A DNA stretch of 64,000 nucleotides. Origin: Orbilia blumenaviensis (lineage: Eukaryota > Ascomycota > Orbiliomycetes > Orbiliales > Orbiliaceae). The position numbers were made by a program, and so were the translations under genes. Numbering within the stretch: position 1 is the first letter of the stretch; each line of letters opens with the position of its first letter. Under the pieces are notes generated by a model. The model had not been told where the DNA came from, did not search any database, and saw only the letters and a program-made list of their open reading frames with translations. The stretch spans positions 1,550,001 through 1,614,000 of the forward strand of contig JAVHNS010000011.1 of NCBI GenBank assembly GCA_036872755.1, read 5' to 3'. Shown here one piece after another: positions 12,257-24,603 of the stretch.

Positions 12257-13365
12257 ATGAAGTACACAGCCGTATTCAATGTAGCTGCAACATCACTGCT
12301 TCTTACAGCTAGTGTTTCTGCCATCGACCCTATCGCTGATAGAGCGGTCGCTCATCCCCAACCCCTTGCCAACGCTGAAGATGTCGCCAACAGAGTACAT
12401 TTCAGGAGAGCGATAAAGCATGAAAAACCACTTGAAAATGCCGAAGATGTCGCTCAAAGACTTTCATTCGACAAGCGATCTGTTTTCGAGCGTGCTATCA
12501 AACACACCGAGCCTCTCCCCGATGCCGAAGATGTTTCACATAGGTTAACATTCGACAAGAGAGATGTATCAAAGCCGATAGAAGCTTTCAAACACCTGGA
12601 GAAGAGGAAAGGAGGTGGTGGTGGCGGCGGAAAGTCTTCTTCTGGAGGTAAGAGCTCTTCCGGGGGGAAATCTAAATCATCATCGGGCGGCAAGTCGTCT
12701 TCAGGCGGTAAGTCGTCTGGTGGAAAATCTTGGTATTCATCGTCGTCAGGATCAGGTAGTAAAACTTCAAAAGGTAGCAAATCTAGTTCGTCGGGATCCG
12801 GAAGCAAAAGCAGCGGGAACAAGAAAGGCTATAAGACCTACGGTGGCAGATACAGCGGTGGCTCTTCTACCGGGTATGTGTCCTACCCCTCTTCTACATT
12901 ACCATAAAAATACTAATAATCGATCATAGATATAAGTCTGGTGCAAAATCCCCCTTAGGAATTACCCCTTTCCTCCTCCCGCTCGCCGCAATTGCGTTGA
13001 TCTTCCCTGGGCTCTGGCTTTATGCTGTTTACAGCTACCATTACAACACCCTCTACCAATATTACAACAACTCTCTGAACGCCCTTCAGTCCGTCCCAGT
13101 TCAGTGCCTGTGCATGCAATACTCCGACTGCGCTTGTGATGATAACGGAAACACCACATTCATTGACGAACTTGTAGCGCTCAACCAATCAAATACCACA
13201 AGATTTGCGGTCGTCGACGGTGTTTGGACTCTCCTTATCAATGGTACCGTCGAAAATGGAACTGGTCCTGCAGCTGGAGATGAAATAAACGCAGCCTCTA
13301 GTCTCAATGTCCTTGGTTACCTCTGGATGGTCGCCTTCACTATTTACATGGTCTACACTATGTAA
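12257..13365 (+). CDS. Secretory-pathway protein with Kex2-processed repeats and Cys-rich ectodomain
   Basis: Exons 12257-12873 and 12930-13365 join with a textbook branch point (tactaat) to give 350 residues. Residues 1-22 are a signal peptide ending SVSA. Three imperfect repeats follow, at about 30-51, 52-74 and 80-102, with the pattern H..PL..AEDV..R..F, each ending in a dibasic site (RR, KR, KR); a fourth dibasic site is at 116-117. Residues 118-205 are a Gly/Ser/Lys linker. A hydrophobic segment at about 216-240 looks transmembrane. It is followed by C-L-C-M-Q-Y-S-D-C-A-C-D-D (265-277), NxT/S sites and a 20-residue hydrophobic C-terminus that could be a GPI signal or second membrane segment. 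The C-terminal half resembles a fungal Cys-motif family of unknown function. Repeat-dibasic architecture matches Kex2-processed repeat proteins. Function unknown. Confidence 0.85.
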
Positions 13366-13996
13366 ACAACCTTTGGGCGGGCTTTTCGGATCACGCCTGG
13401 TCTTCCTAGAACTATTACCACCCTTCTCTATGGTGCTGATAGGTTGGTGCGCACTTTCCTTCTTCAACTGCTTTGGTTCCAATACCCATCCTGTAGGGTA
13501 TTTCCTTAAGCCTCTATTATTCTTCATTTCTCGCCTTTTAGCGGCCCCCCCTTTTTTTTCTACTACACTTTTATTATTCACCTATCCAGTCACCCCTCCA
13601 CTTCTGATTACTTCGCTTCTTTCCTGGTAGCGTGTATGATATGTTCCGGTTTGGATGTCTTCTTTTATGAATTACACAAAATTTTCTGATTCGACGGCGT
13701 TTCTGGGTTATTATTTTTATAAATTTCAGCACACATATGATGTTACATCACCTTATTTAGATTTCTAACAATTTCCCTTTCTTCATTTCTATTTACGATG
13801 GATCGAGCAGAAATATTCATAATTTCTTTGATTTGTAATTCACAAACCGAGCCACGTCCTACCTTATCCATATCATTCACCGAAATTCTGAGCGCGGGGC
13901 GACCCAGCACCATCAATAGAATCTTAGACTGTAAAACCCCGTCAACACCGTATACTTTAGACATTTCAACTGTCTCAACTTAGCTAGTTTTATAAG

Positions 13997-14021
13997 TTTT
14001 TTTTTTTTTTTTTTTTTTTTT
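13997..14021. repeat. Poly-T tract
   Basis: An uninterrupted run of 25 T. It lies downstream of the Kex2-repeat gene, beyond a likely 3' UTR, and has no coding role. Confidence 0.9.
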
Positions 14022-17000
14022 CCCTGGAAAGTGTCGCAGAATTTAAGCTTAAATTTGACAGTTTCCACGCCATTTCGTCAAATTCAGCCCTGTGAGGATT
14101 CGATTCGGATTCTCCTGTCCTGTCCCCTGCAAGTGATGTCGCCAAGTATAGGCGATGACGACGACTTCTTATGTGTGCCTTCACTCTGCATAAGATGTGG
14201 TCTGTGCAGCACTGTAACCTCCCATTCTTTCTTTCTTTTTTCCCCCGCCCCTTCCTTTCTAAGCATGCAAGGGATACGATGAGGCTCTAGGATTTCGGTT
14301 TCATTCGTCCTTAGTGTTTTGAGTATTTTTTTTTTTGAATTGCAACCCAAGAGCAGGTGAGGCAACAAATATAAGGCTGTTGTATTTCTGCGGAAGCAAC
14401 GCAGTTGCAGGATGCACCCAACATCCAATTGCGGCACTTCCTTCGAGGTCGATTGATGTTAATAGGTTAATATGTGCTATCAGTCACGGTATGCTGAAGG
14501 GACTGTCGATGCTCCTTAACTTGAAGGGGTGGCCGATGGAATGTATATAAAGGAGCAGCGGTGGTATATATTTAAGTATATATCCAACGTGCAGACTTAC
14601 AAAACTGAAAAGAGAAGACTTTTACCTTTATTAAATTGAATACGGCCCTGTTAAAAGCATAGAATATAGGACTCGGAGAAAATATGAAAGGGGGAATGAA
14701 AAAGAGAAAATTAATAAATAAGTATCCCAGTGGTTTATGTATAATATTCCTGGAAAATGATAGCGCGCCTCTATTTTTCGCAGGATCCGTGTAGCCCTTT
14801 GGTACATAACCTGACTCCGTGCAAAAAAACTGACGAGAATGTGAGTTGCCAGAATACCGACGTCGGTACCATCACTCCATTTTTATTCTATAGGGAAGCC
14901 TTACGGGCGGCTTAGTAAATCTAGGATAGGTTATATATGTAGCATACATAAGACAATCCAAGGTCGAGTAGGATGCTAAGTTGGTCCAGCTGGATCAAGA
15001 GAATCATAGCATGCCGGTTGGTAGAATATACGTATCGCAAATTCCAATCAGCAACGAATACCAAAATAAGTCAGGCCAACGATACTAGTACGGCTATTCC
15101 AACGCTTATAGTCTTCGGTGTTTAGCAACCTGAGGGGGATTATGTGCGTGCAGATGAGTGCGACCAAATATGTATATAATAGCGCTCGGAATATACCAAG
15201 AATAGAGCACAAAAGGGACTGCATAGTGGGTGGGTTTTGATGAAGATACTGATATCGAGATATGTTGACAGTGTACTGTCGATATCGATGGTATTAAATA
15301 AATGTGCCTTGAATCTGCCTTGGAAACGAGATGCTGTCTAAAACACCACGTGTTATATAGTATAGAAATTAATAGACGCAACTCAAGCTTGGGACCCACC
15401 TAGTTGACCAATAACCTGTTGATCTACTGCTTGGTGATGACTTAAAAGTGGGTGGTAAGCTTTGGAAGGATTTGTACCGGTACTTCATCTTTACAGAGAC
15501 TCACTGTCTAGTATCCTCTTCTTATCTTTACAAATAGCAATCCTTGTCCTAGTGGTTTGGCCCAACATTTGACTCCATAAATTTGGACTAAAAATCCAGT
15601 CAGAGGCGCTTCGGCTAATTTATTTTGTGATATCGACCTACAAACTGCGTACAAGTTGTCCAAACTACTGAAAGAGTGTTCTGCTTTGTTGAGGCTGGTT
15701 TGCGAGACTATGAAAGACCTTACCAAAGGCTTTCCAAAAGATGGTTTATTTTGTAGAAGATATTTAGCTGTACTCGCATAATAGCTCGAGCGCTCACACA
15801 AGATACGCACCTACATGGAAAATCTGGTGTTGCCAGGTCGAAATGTGGCAGTCAAACGTAGGCATGGTGCCCAATGGTCGCATAAATCCAGTCGCAACTG
15901 GTCTCGTTTGCAACTATACTATGCAAGCCAGAAACGCAACTGCTCAGCAGGCTGTTCGAAAGGCGGTTTTTTATAATACATTCTACTCTATCGATAGCAA
16001 TCGGTTGACACGTCGACAAGCAAGAAGTAAATATCATATTATCAAGCATATCCATAATAAATATGAGACTGATATTTTAGCTAAATATTATATAATATTA
16101 AACCGACTTGATAATGGACAATATATTTTCATTGGTCGGTGGTATTTGCCGGGCCATGCACACTCACCCAATAAAATATAGGATGGATGAAACTAGCAAA
16201 ATGGTTGCCAGCTGCGAGTGTCAACTGGCATTCCTCATAGCCATCTTAGATATGATCAGGGAAGTTGCGAGGCTTCCGGTAAGCCATATTTCGTTAAATG
16301 TATCAAAAAACGAGGATTCCAAGTGTGTTATCTATAGTATCGTCGAGCGCGTGTGTCTTGAAGGTGGCGTCGACTGTAGTGATAACCCGTTAACGGCGAT
16401 GATGGTACGGAGGTATGAAATCAGGGAGCGTGAGCCAGAGCCTAGACCTCGAAGAAGCAGAAAAACAAAAATTTAGAGGAAGAAAGGCGGAGCTAGTTAA
16501 CGTTGCGACTACGCTAGTATAAACCAAAGAAGAAGTCGGGATGTGATACACATGAATCATGGGCCATCCCAAGCGTTCGGAACGTATACATAGGGTCCTA
16601 GGAGTATTAATTTTTGTTTGGGATATGAATTGGACTCTAGATGTGCGACTAGCTGTATGCAGATCGCCCTTTCCAAATAGATAAACTGCAAAGCATTATG
16701 GGGGAGATGCGGTATTGCGATCTCCGGTGAACACAGAATTTTGTGTTCAACAAAATATCTGACCCAAAAATTGCAAGTTTGCAGCACGGTACCTAGGTAT
16801 TTGGGTCACAGCAAAATGAACTCGTCCTTTAGAGCATATGCCAAAATCTTGCCCACATTTTTTTTTCAGGCGCCAGCAGCCTACTGTAACCCAGCTCAGC
16901 TCAGCTCCTAGTTCGATATAGCCATAATGAACCGACAATATATCACATTCGTAGCACCAAAAGAGTATGTGGTCACACATATGATATATATCTACCTTAA

Positions 17001-17235
17001 AACCGCTAATTGTGTTCTAGTGATTGACATCTCACCGGTGATCAGTAGCCCGGCCTCCACACTGCTGCGTCTTTGTTTCTTTGGGTGCTTATATCAATGC
17101 TGGTATATATGAAGCACTGTATTACGCTCTTTCAATTGAGTGATCAGATCAGCTCCGGGGCCTCTAGAGAAATGATTTTGAGAGTTGTCAAGAAATACCC
17201 CCAAAATATTTACATTCTCCAAGTACTAGGCGTTT

Positions 17236-17640
17236 AACTATGATGTACCAGCATACAAAAAAAAGTGTAGCCATCTAATTAAGCAAGAAAGACAACATAG
17301 ACAAGTGAAACTAACATTCTTGAAAACTGGGGTTTTACGCCAGGCCGAATAAACCTACTGATATGACTGCATAAATATTTAGCGTTTAGGATAAACAGGT
17401 TAGCAAACGGATTAAATAAAGAACCTAGCCGGATAGATGAACTAAATAGGCAGACTAGATAGATGTATAAACCGGACTATGCAGCTGTGTCACGTGTGAG
17501 ATAATATATCTGACCCGACCAGCTTAACAATTTGGACTTTTAAGAAACTGAATTTTACCTGTCTATGTTCTTGTTTATCTTGCTTAATTAGATGGCTACA
17601 CTGTTGTGCTTTTTGGACGCTTGGTGCCATATTAAGCTAT
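17236..17640. mobile_element. MITE-like element with long terminal inverted repeats
   Basis: The sequence gtgtagccatctaattaagc at 17265 recurs in reverse complement ending at 17601. Similarity continues inward (acatagaca near 17296-17304 and 17562-17570) and, less well, outward (acca.gc..acaaaa). The arms are about 60-90 bases and enclose roughly 200 AT-rich, non-coding bases. No transposase frame is present, so this looks like a short non-autonomous DNA element, probably mutated by age or by RIP. The exact ends and target duplication are not resolved. Confidence 0.65.
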
Positions 17641-18250
17641 CTAAATAACACTAAACCCGGTCTTCAGGATCGACGTTAGATATGTGTTTCCAATGTCGGT
17701 GTAAAAATGGGCAATCCTTCACATATATGGGAATATTAAATTTCCGTAGACGGTCACTTCTGAATTAATTTCTGTCCGGGATACCGGCGTCGAGTTTGTG
17801 ATCTTTCAAAAAAAAGAAAAAAAACTTCCGGGTCCAATAACCCAAAGACGCACGAGAAAATTTCAGCTTTGATGTAGGCGGGACGAAACTTACAGCATTA
17901 AATTCCGAGATCAATAAATTAATATCTGCTATCGCTGCAAAGTTCACTCAAAACATCACGTGAGAAAAATACAACGTGTATTCTGTGTTGTGTCACATTC
18001 TGCTGGTGTTCCTTCCCCAGATCTTGGCAACACTGGTCGGGCGACCATTCAAGTGTATGGGGATGTATGAATCATGATGAATTCTAAGATATTGCAGACG
18101 AAGGAATTGATATCATGCTATAGTAACGATTTGAGGGCCTGTAGAGCCAACCAGCCTTGAACGGACTTTCCCTTGGAAACTCGAGCAATCAAAACCTGTG
18201 GTACCCCTAGTCCGCATGACGCCTTCAACTACAAAGCAGTAGGTATGCTG

Positions 18251-18258
18251 TGACGTCA
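18251..18258. promoter_or_regulatory. CRE/ATF palindrome upstream of RTC3
   Basis: A perfect TGACGTCA palindrome lies about 317-324 bases upstream of the RTC3 ATG. This is the consensus site of ATF/CREB bZIP factors such as Atf1 or Sko1. CCCCT stress-type pentamers also occur closer to the gene (for example in agctcccctctttc). Confidence 0.5.
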
Positions 18259-18574
18259 GTGTCGACGTTCCGAGGCTGGGTCTAGCCTCTTCTAGGAACA
18301 GACCCCGATCGACGCGGAAGAGGGCCATACGACATCATTGCAATCCAGGCCGCGGTCAGTTACTCCGCGTCTGTGGGAAGGGTGTGGGGACCCTTTAAAT
18401 ACGCTCTCAGCTCCCCTCTTTCTTTCCTATCTACAACTTCATTCTTACACCCTCCACTGAACACACAAGTACCCTTCAATACAAGCACTCATCTCATCCT
18501 GCCTTAAAATACATAAACTTCAATTTTGAAGCAAACTTAAACTTGACCCACCAAGAGCCATCTGAATTTCCAAA

Positions 18575-19127
18575 ATGCGTGGAGCTGAAAAAGTCAACAA
18601 GGTCTACCTCCAGAGAGGCGGCGAGGACTTCATTGTTCTCGTTGAAGACAAAGACAACTTAGACAAGTGGAAGACCGATACCACTATTTCGTTGACAGAT
18701 GTTGTTAATGGGTTTAAGATTTTTACTACTCATCGGTATGCATAGTATCACGCGACGCAGATCTAAGCGGGGGTTTCCGCACTTGCGATTAAATGACGTT
18801 AATGCTAACCATTGGTATTACGTGCCTCTTGCAATTTATAGACAAGGAGCCCAGGGTGTTCTAGACTCTGCTTCAAATGCCATCCTTGACGCTTCGTTCG
18901 GGACACACAAAGTCGACGACATCATCCCTATTATTCTAAGAGAAGGACAGTTGCAGGTTACTGGTGGTGTATGTGATACTTTCTCTTCGCTCCCCCTCCC
19001 TCTTTTCTCAAACAGTTCCTTCCCATCATATAGAGTACTAAAGAAGCTAATTCAAATATGTTCGCAGGGTCATGACCGTGGTTCTTCCACAAACGACTCG
19101 AAGGGTAGCATGGCAAACCACAGATAA
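18575..19127 (+). CDS. RTC3: SBDS-domain protein Rtc3-like
   Basis: Exons 18575-18735, 18842-18968 and 19068-19127 give a 115-residue protein. It begins MRGAEKVNKVYLQRGGEDFIV and continues with FKIFTTHRQGAQGVLDSASN and FGTHKVDDIIPIILREG. That is the free-standing SBDS/Sdo1 N-terminal fold of yeast Rtc3 (YHR087W, 111 residues). In yeast the protein is linked to RNA metabolism and is strongly induced by stress. The size match and full-length fold make the family call firm. The C-terminal tail (HDRGSSTNDSKGS) is poorly conserved and polar. The start is the first ATG after a pyrimidine-rich leader, and a CRE palindrome lies about 320 bases upstream. Confidence 0.9.
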
Positions 19128-19675
19128 TCACTTTATATCTGTGCCATAACAACGTTTCTTTTTCTTTGGTCTTTTGGGCAGATGGATTTTAAATTCTCCT
19201 TTCTTCGATGATGGGGGATCGAATATTTGCAAGCAAGGGAGCATTGCTTTATTCATTATCGTTTAAACTTTCGAAAGGTCCTGTATTCCAAATGATATCA
19301 CTAGGAGCTCCCTCGCTATGCCGCCCTGCGGAAATAGTAGCAATCACAATATAAAACGGAAGGTCTAACCTTCTTCCAAGACCACGCCAGTCCGCTACTC
19401 CTAAAACACCACTAGTTTCCAGTACCACTGGTGCAATTGCGCCTCAGGATTTGTATACCGCCTTATATTTGCCTATCCTACCTAGTATACATTAAGAAAA
19501 GAAAAATCCTTGCATCACGCCTTCACTCAAAATTTATATAAAAAACAAAAAAGGCATAGGGCGAAGCTTGCATATGACCACATATAGTATAGCGGCCGAC
19601 GTCCATCGAGCACATAGAAGTAAAAGCGTCGTGACAGAATTCATGAAAATAAACATTCAGCTGGGCACCAATGCT
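19128..19675. other. Convergent 3' intergenic spacer
   Basis: This 548-base spacer separates the convergent RTC3 and NSP1 genes. I see only likely 3' UTR sequence and no further gene. Confidence 0.6.
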
Positions 19676-22257
19676 CTATCTCCCACCTCTGAAGGCTTGC
19701 GAGGCAAAGAAGTCGTTCATATCCTGTCCTCCGAGACCGTTGTTCGATAGGCTAGCGTCCCGCACGGTCCGTGCTGCATCTATCTTGCCTTGCTGTGGGA
19801 CTGTTAGCGCCGGTACACTAAATATGGGTTGTATAAATGGGGTGAAACATACCAAAGTATTTGAACGAACATCGATCTCTTGGAGAGCTCCAAGATGGTT
19901 GTTAAGAATCTTAACAATCGTGGCAAGCTATAACCGCACGAATTAGCATGGCTAGTCCAGTCTGCATGATAATAGAGTTTTACACTCACCGGATCTTCAG
20001 CGCTACTAGTCTTATTGATCGTGCTTGTCGCGTTGTTGATATCCGTGATTATATTTCCCAGACCTTTGCTCATGACATCAAGTTGCTTATCCAACTTCTC
20101 TGCTAACAGATACGACTTTTCCCTCTCTTGATCAGCAGGCTGCATTCCTTCGGGGCCACCGATTTGCGTTTGGAAGATATCATCAACCTGCTTTTCATAC
20201 AACTCAAGGGCGGCTGCAAGTTCTTCCTGTTGCCCAACGACATAGTCAAGTGCTTTGTTAATATCTTCTTGCTTTTTTGTTGCCTTGAGAGTCTCTGTAT
20301 GTAGTTCGACGAGCTTATCACCGTTGACTACAAGTAAGCGGTCCCAACCTGCAATCTCGCCAGCTTGCTTGTTGAATTCTGTAGTGTATTTATCAAGATC
20401 CGAGGTCCAACGGGTGATAAGTTCATCTAAAGATTTATTCTTGAGTCGGGAGGCTGGCTGGACTGGAGCAGAGGTAGCAGACTGAGTTGTAGGGGCTGCA
20501 GTTGCGGATGCTGTTGTTGTTTTACCTGGATCTGCAGCTGTGGTTACAGTAGGTGCGCCTGGCTTTGTCCCGAACAGGCCAGATGCAGCAGTGGCAGGCG
20601 CCGGGGTAGCAGCTGAAGCAGATGTAGGGGCGGCTGAAGCTGCTCCCGATGACCCGGTGCCAAATAGCCCACCACCACCCGCTGCAGGGGCGATGGTTGA
20701 TGGCGTAGCTGGCTTATCGATAGGTTTGGAACTAAACAACGAAGTGGGGGCTGCCGTCGTCGATGGTGTAGTGGCAGAATTGGCAGTAGCTGTTGTGGTT
20801 GCTGGTGCTGTAGTCCCAAACAACGAGCTGGGCTGAGTAGATGCTGGGGCAGGAACCGTAGCACCCCCAAATAGGCCTGGAGTTGTGGGTTTTGTGGTAG
20901 CAGGAGCGGCCGATCCTCCAAATAGTCCGCCTGTGTTTGTCTGACTGGTTGCTCCGGCCCCGGCCCCAGTGCTGAACAGACTGCTCGCACCTGGTTTTGC
21001 GGGTGGTGCAGCAGAACCAAATAAGTTATTGGAAGCGGGTGGCTTTGAGGCATCGCTGGCTGTTGCTGCTTGGGTACTTGTTGCTTGGGTAGTCGTAGTC
21101 CCTGCTGGGCCGAACAAACTTGGTTTCGGTGCTTCGGTCGTTGTAGGGGCCCCGAATAATCCTGCTGGCTTCGTCTCAGTGGTTGGCGTACCAGCAGCAG
21201 GAGTGGTGGCAGGCTTAGACGGGTCCGAACCGAACAATCCACCGCTGGTTCCTGGCTTTGTTTCTGAGCCTTTGGAACCGAAAATCGTGCTAGGGGTAGC
21301 TGTTCCTGATGCAGCAGGAGCCTGCGATCCGAACAGGCCGCCAGCGGGGCCACCGAAGGGATTCGACGCCGCTGGAGTGGCAGCGCCGGATGGAGCTGGA
21401 GTGGTTGGTTTTGTGTTACCGAACAGAGATGCTGTCCCTGCTCCGAACATGGACGGCTTTGAAGCCTCAGTAGTAGGCTGTGATCCAAACATTGAGCTGC
21501 CTCCTGGCGTGGCGGTCCCAGAAGACCCAGTACTAAACAAGTTACTCGCTGTGGATGTAGCTGAATTCAGCTTCTGGCCTGCACCAAAAAGGCTTGTGCT
21601 TGAGGTATTTCCAAAGAGGCCTGTTGCTGCTGATGCCGCCGCTGGCTTGGTCGAGTCGGTAGGGGTAGCTCCAGTAGAGGCTCCGAACACACTATTACCT
21701 AGAGTCGTCGGTGGCGGTGCAGCAGGAGTCGTCGATGCCCCGAACATATTATTCTGTACTCCCGAAAATAGTTTATTCGGGGCCGGTGTCGTAGTCCCAA
21801 AGATATTCGAAGGGGCTGTGGTTGACTGTGTCGGCGTAGCAGAGCCTGGGGGGGTAGCGACTTGGGTAGATCCAAAACTGAAGGTAGAGGTTGCAGTGGA
21901 CTTTGGTACAGTGCTCGACGCGCCCCCGAAAAGTGACGAGCCGGTTCCAGTTGGGGTACTGGCACCAGGAGTATTCGTCGATGCTCCGAATGTGGTATTT
22001 GTAGACTTTCCAAAAATGCTACTGTTTCCAACAGCAGGTGCTCCGCTTCCAAAGAGACTGCCTCCACCCGTTGTCGTGCTTTGTGATGGAGTATTTTGGC
22101 CAAAGAGGCCGCTTGATTGCCCACTACTTGCAGGTGTGCCAAAGAGATTGCCTCCCGAGGAGGCTCCCGTATTAGTGCTCCCGAAGAGCCCCCCTGAACC
22201 AGCACCACCAGCACCACCAGTACCAAATAAGCCGCCTGAACCTTGGTTGCTGGACAT
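19676..22257 (-). CDS. NSP1: FG-nucleoporin Nsp1/Nup62
   Basis: Exons 22257-19990, 19927-19853 and 19792-19676 give 819 residues. Residues 1 to about 600 are a dense FG domain (GLFG, SLFG, NIFG and similar) in Thr/Ala/Ser/Pro-rich spacers, which forms the permeability barrier of the nuclear pore. From about residue 600 the Nsp1/Nup62 coiled-coil domain follows (SLDELITRWTSDLDKYTTEF, GWDRLLVVNGDKLVELHTE). It assembles with Nup49- and Nup57-type partners in the central channel. The short last two exons complete the coil (VKILNNHLGALQEID) and the conserved tail MNDFFASQAF. The start at 22257 (MSSNQGSGG) is chosen over an ATG ten codons upstream because the FG domain begins there. High-confidence orthologue. 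Confidence 0.96.
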
Positions 22258-22890
22258 TCTGTTGGAATTGCGAAACGCGTAGATCAACTGGACAAAGGAA
22301 TTTGGATGGAGGCGGGCTGGGCAGCGAGAGATACTGCGCGTATCCGATACGGCGGTGGTGTCGCAGGTCGTAAATTAGTCTATTTGGTTAGATGTTGGAT
22401 GTCCTAGATTCGATCAAACGGCAGCGCAACCAACAGAAGGATGACGAGAACGGAGTGGGAGTGGAGTAGGTGATCGGTCTGCGATGAGGTTGAAGTAGAG
22501 GTTGAGGTTGACCAGGGTCTAACGAACGCTTGAACGCGACTTCAAAATGTCACACGTCAACACCATTGGTACCAGTGTTCTCTCGGCGTCTATAGGCGTC
22601 AACCACAGACGCGGAAACGTGCGCATGCATTCCTGTATATTAGCATCCTACAATACAGTATCATGCACGCTGTAGATGCCCCGGCAGTTGGTCTAGACGT
22701 TTCTAGGGACGACTTCCTCACTACAAGACCTTTAGACTAATATTTTGCATATGAATTTGCTCTGGGTCTAACTATTTACTCTAACTGAGCAGGTATACAC
22801 AACGCTCCGCTATAATTACCGTCGTCATAGCACGAAACCAGAACCCACAAAACTTGAAACTCCAAAGCCAAGTTGAAACATTTACACTAT

Positions 22891-24177
22891 TCATTTCGAA
22901 CCAAGAGGCCTGTCCTTCCTTTTTTTCTCAAGAAGCCTCCCAAGCGCATCCCGCATCTCGGGTTCAGACTCTATCCGTCGTTCCACCAACCAATCCGCCA
23001 TCTGCATTTTCAGATCCCGGTCTATGCTGCCATCTTGCTTGATAAACGGTGCGACTTCCATATCGGCGGCTGCCTTGGCCTCGCATTTAATGGCGGTAGC
23101 TTGTGCCATCAATCTATCTAGGTGATTTGAGTACATAGTATCCGACCACTTCGTTCTTTTTCCTTGGAATAGTGGTGCAAGTTGGGATATTCCGATGATA
23201 GCCGACAATAAAATCTGCTGTCCAAGGGCTACTTGCTCAAAGGGTAGGAGAGTCCGTCTGGTGAGGAAGTAAATGATCCGGGTCGACACCAAGAAATGTG
23301 GACGTGTGATGGAGGCGTAATCGAAGAAAAACATACACGCCACCGAAAGGAATCGCCACTGTGAAAAAAAAAGTAAAATAGATGTCAGATTTCGCTACGG
23401 CGAAGTATTTGTGGTTACCTTTGCTGGGGGACATTCATACATATTTCCCAAATTCCAGGACGCCCAGTGCACCAAGAACAACCAGTACGATAAAGCTACC
23501 AAGGTAGTGCGGCCCCTTGACCAGTGCCGCATGGGCAATATAGTCGTAACGGGTTTTGTATAATGCCCATTCTGGCAGTGTTATCGCAGGCCCCAATCTT
23601 TCATACGCAAATCTTTTTACTGGGTCTGATAGAATATCGTATGCTATCTTATATTGCACAAAGATGTGCCCTGCACCTGTCCCAGCTTTGTCTGGATGGT
23701 ATTTGACTGTACTGATGAATGTATTAGTTACTAGGTGGCAAGGTAGGGAGAGTAATTATAGAGTCTAGCATACGCCTTTCTGAACCCTCTTTTAATTAGC
23801 TTCTCGTCTGCGTCTATTGGTACACCTAACATTTCATAAAATGTCGGCTGAGCAACGATACCTGCCCAGCATTCGTAAATGGTGAACAACAGGTAGGCCG
23901 CAATCACAAAACAATAGATGTTTTTGCGATCTCGCATGAAACGTGGACTGCCGGCTTGGGGCATGGGGTCACCAGCTCGGGTGAAGAGGCGGTAGAGGAA
24001 GCTCTGGATCCAGCCAGTTACCAACTATTTGGAAGGTAAGCATATTAGCATCGAGTATTTGAAGAGCTACAAAACTACAAAATCCGAGAACCCACGCACA
24101 TTAGGAAGGAATGCCCATCCTATCAAGGAGCCGATGGGCCCGATATTATATGAAGAAGCACCTGTCGCGGCCGCCAT
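22891..24177 (-). CDS. Membrane-anchored J-domain protein (ER-type)
   Basis: Exons 24177-24100, 24024-23774, 23711-23441 and 23358-22891 give 355 residues. A hydrophobic N-terminus and a membrane segment (IYCFVIAAYLLFTIYECW) precede a J-domain, FYEMLGVPIDADEKLIKRGF then VKYHPDKAGTG. The HPD signature (YHPDK) is created only by splicing at 23774/23711. Two more hydrophobic stretches follow (LGSFIVLVVLGALGVLEF and around ILLSAIIGISQLAPLF), then a charged C-terminus. This looks like an ER or nuclear-envelope Hsp70 co-chaperone of the Erj5 or Sec63-related class. The exact orthologue cannot be named from sequence alone. It is divergent from RPS24 with 426 bases between start codons. Confidence 0.85.
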
Positions 24178-24603
24178 GGTTGAGAGACTGATGCTGGAGA
24201 ACGCGAAAGCGGATAGTGTTGGTCTCTACAGTGGATACAGTATGCCAATGTTAATGCTGGCTGGGTGTAGCGGACAGGTTGAGACAAAGATGTGTTGCTA
24301 GTATCAACACCTGTTTGATTTTATGGATTTTCCATATTCAGTGAATATCTTATCTCTGCCCTTATCTGTCACCTGATCTGCAGCTATTCCAAAACGAAAA
24401 AGCAGTCCTCTCTGTGCGGTTTGGCTGATGATTCGAGGTTTCTTGGCAGTTTGAAGCCGCCCCAGCAAATTTGTCGAACCAGAGAAGCAAAGAGAATATT
24501 GGTCATTCGACATCCAACCTTCAGCGAACCCCATCGACAACTATCCCCTCCCTTTCCGACAAATCCACGACGAGCACCACTCTCATCGTCCTCTTAATCC
24601 AAC

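Larger units (their letters stand above)
13366..18574. other. Gene-poor, partly AT-rich interval
   Basis: No confident gene lies here. Two overlapping open frames at 15843-16181 and 16108-16476 are AT-rich, rich in Ile/Tyr/Lys/Asn, and match no family I recognise; they may be decayed insertion sequence. A 25-base T tract sits at 13997-14021. A MITE-like inverted-repeat element occupies about 17236-17640. The last 350 bases are the RTC3 promoter. Confidence 0.5.

Noticed and set aside
12257..13365. Cyclised RiPP (dikaritin) gene cluster around the Kex2-repeat protein
   Set aside because: No DUF3328/UstY-type, tyrosinase or other tailoring gene lies nearby, and the repeats lack an obvious Tyr-containing core. 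The peptide-release idea is kept, but a RiPP cluster is not supported.
15843..16476. Two overlapping AT-rich frames that might be a transposase remnant
   Set aside because: No DDE, reverse transcriptase or other mobile-element motif is visible. I mention them only as possible decayed sequence.
20969..22282. 437-codon plus-strand open frame opposite NSP1
   Set aside because: It is the mirror of the FG-repeat coding sequence; repetitive Gly/Ala/Pro output is an artefact of the real minus-strand gene.
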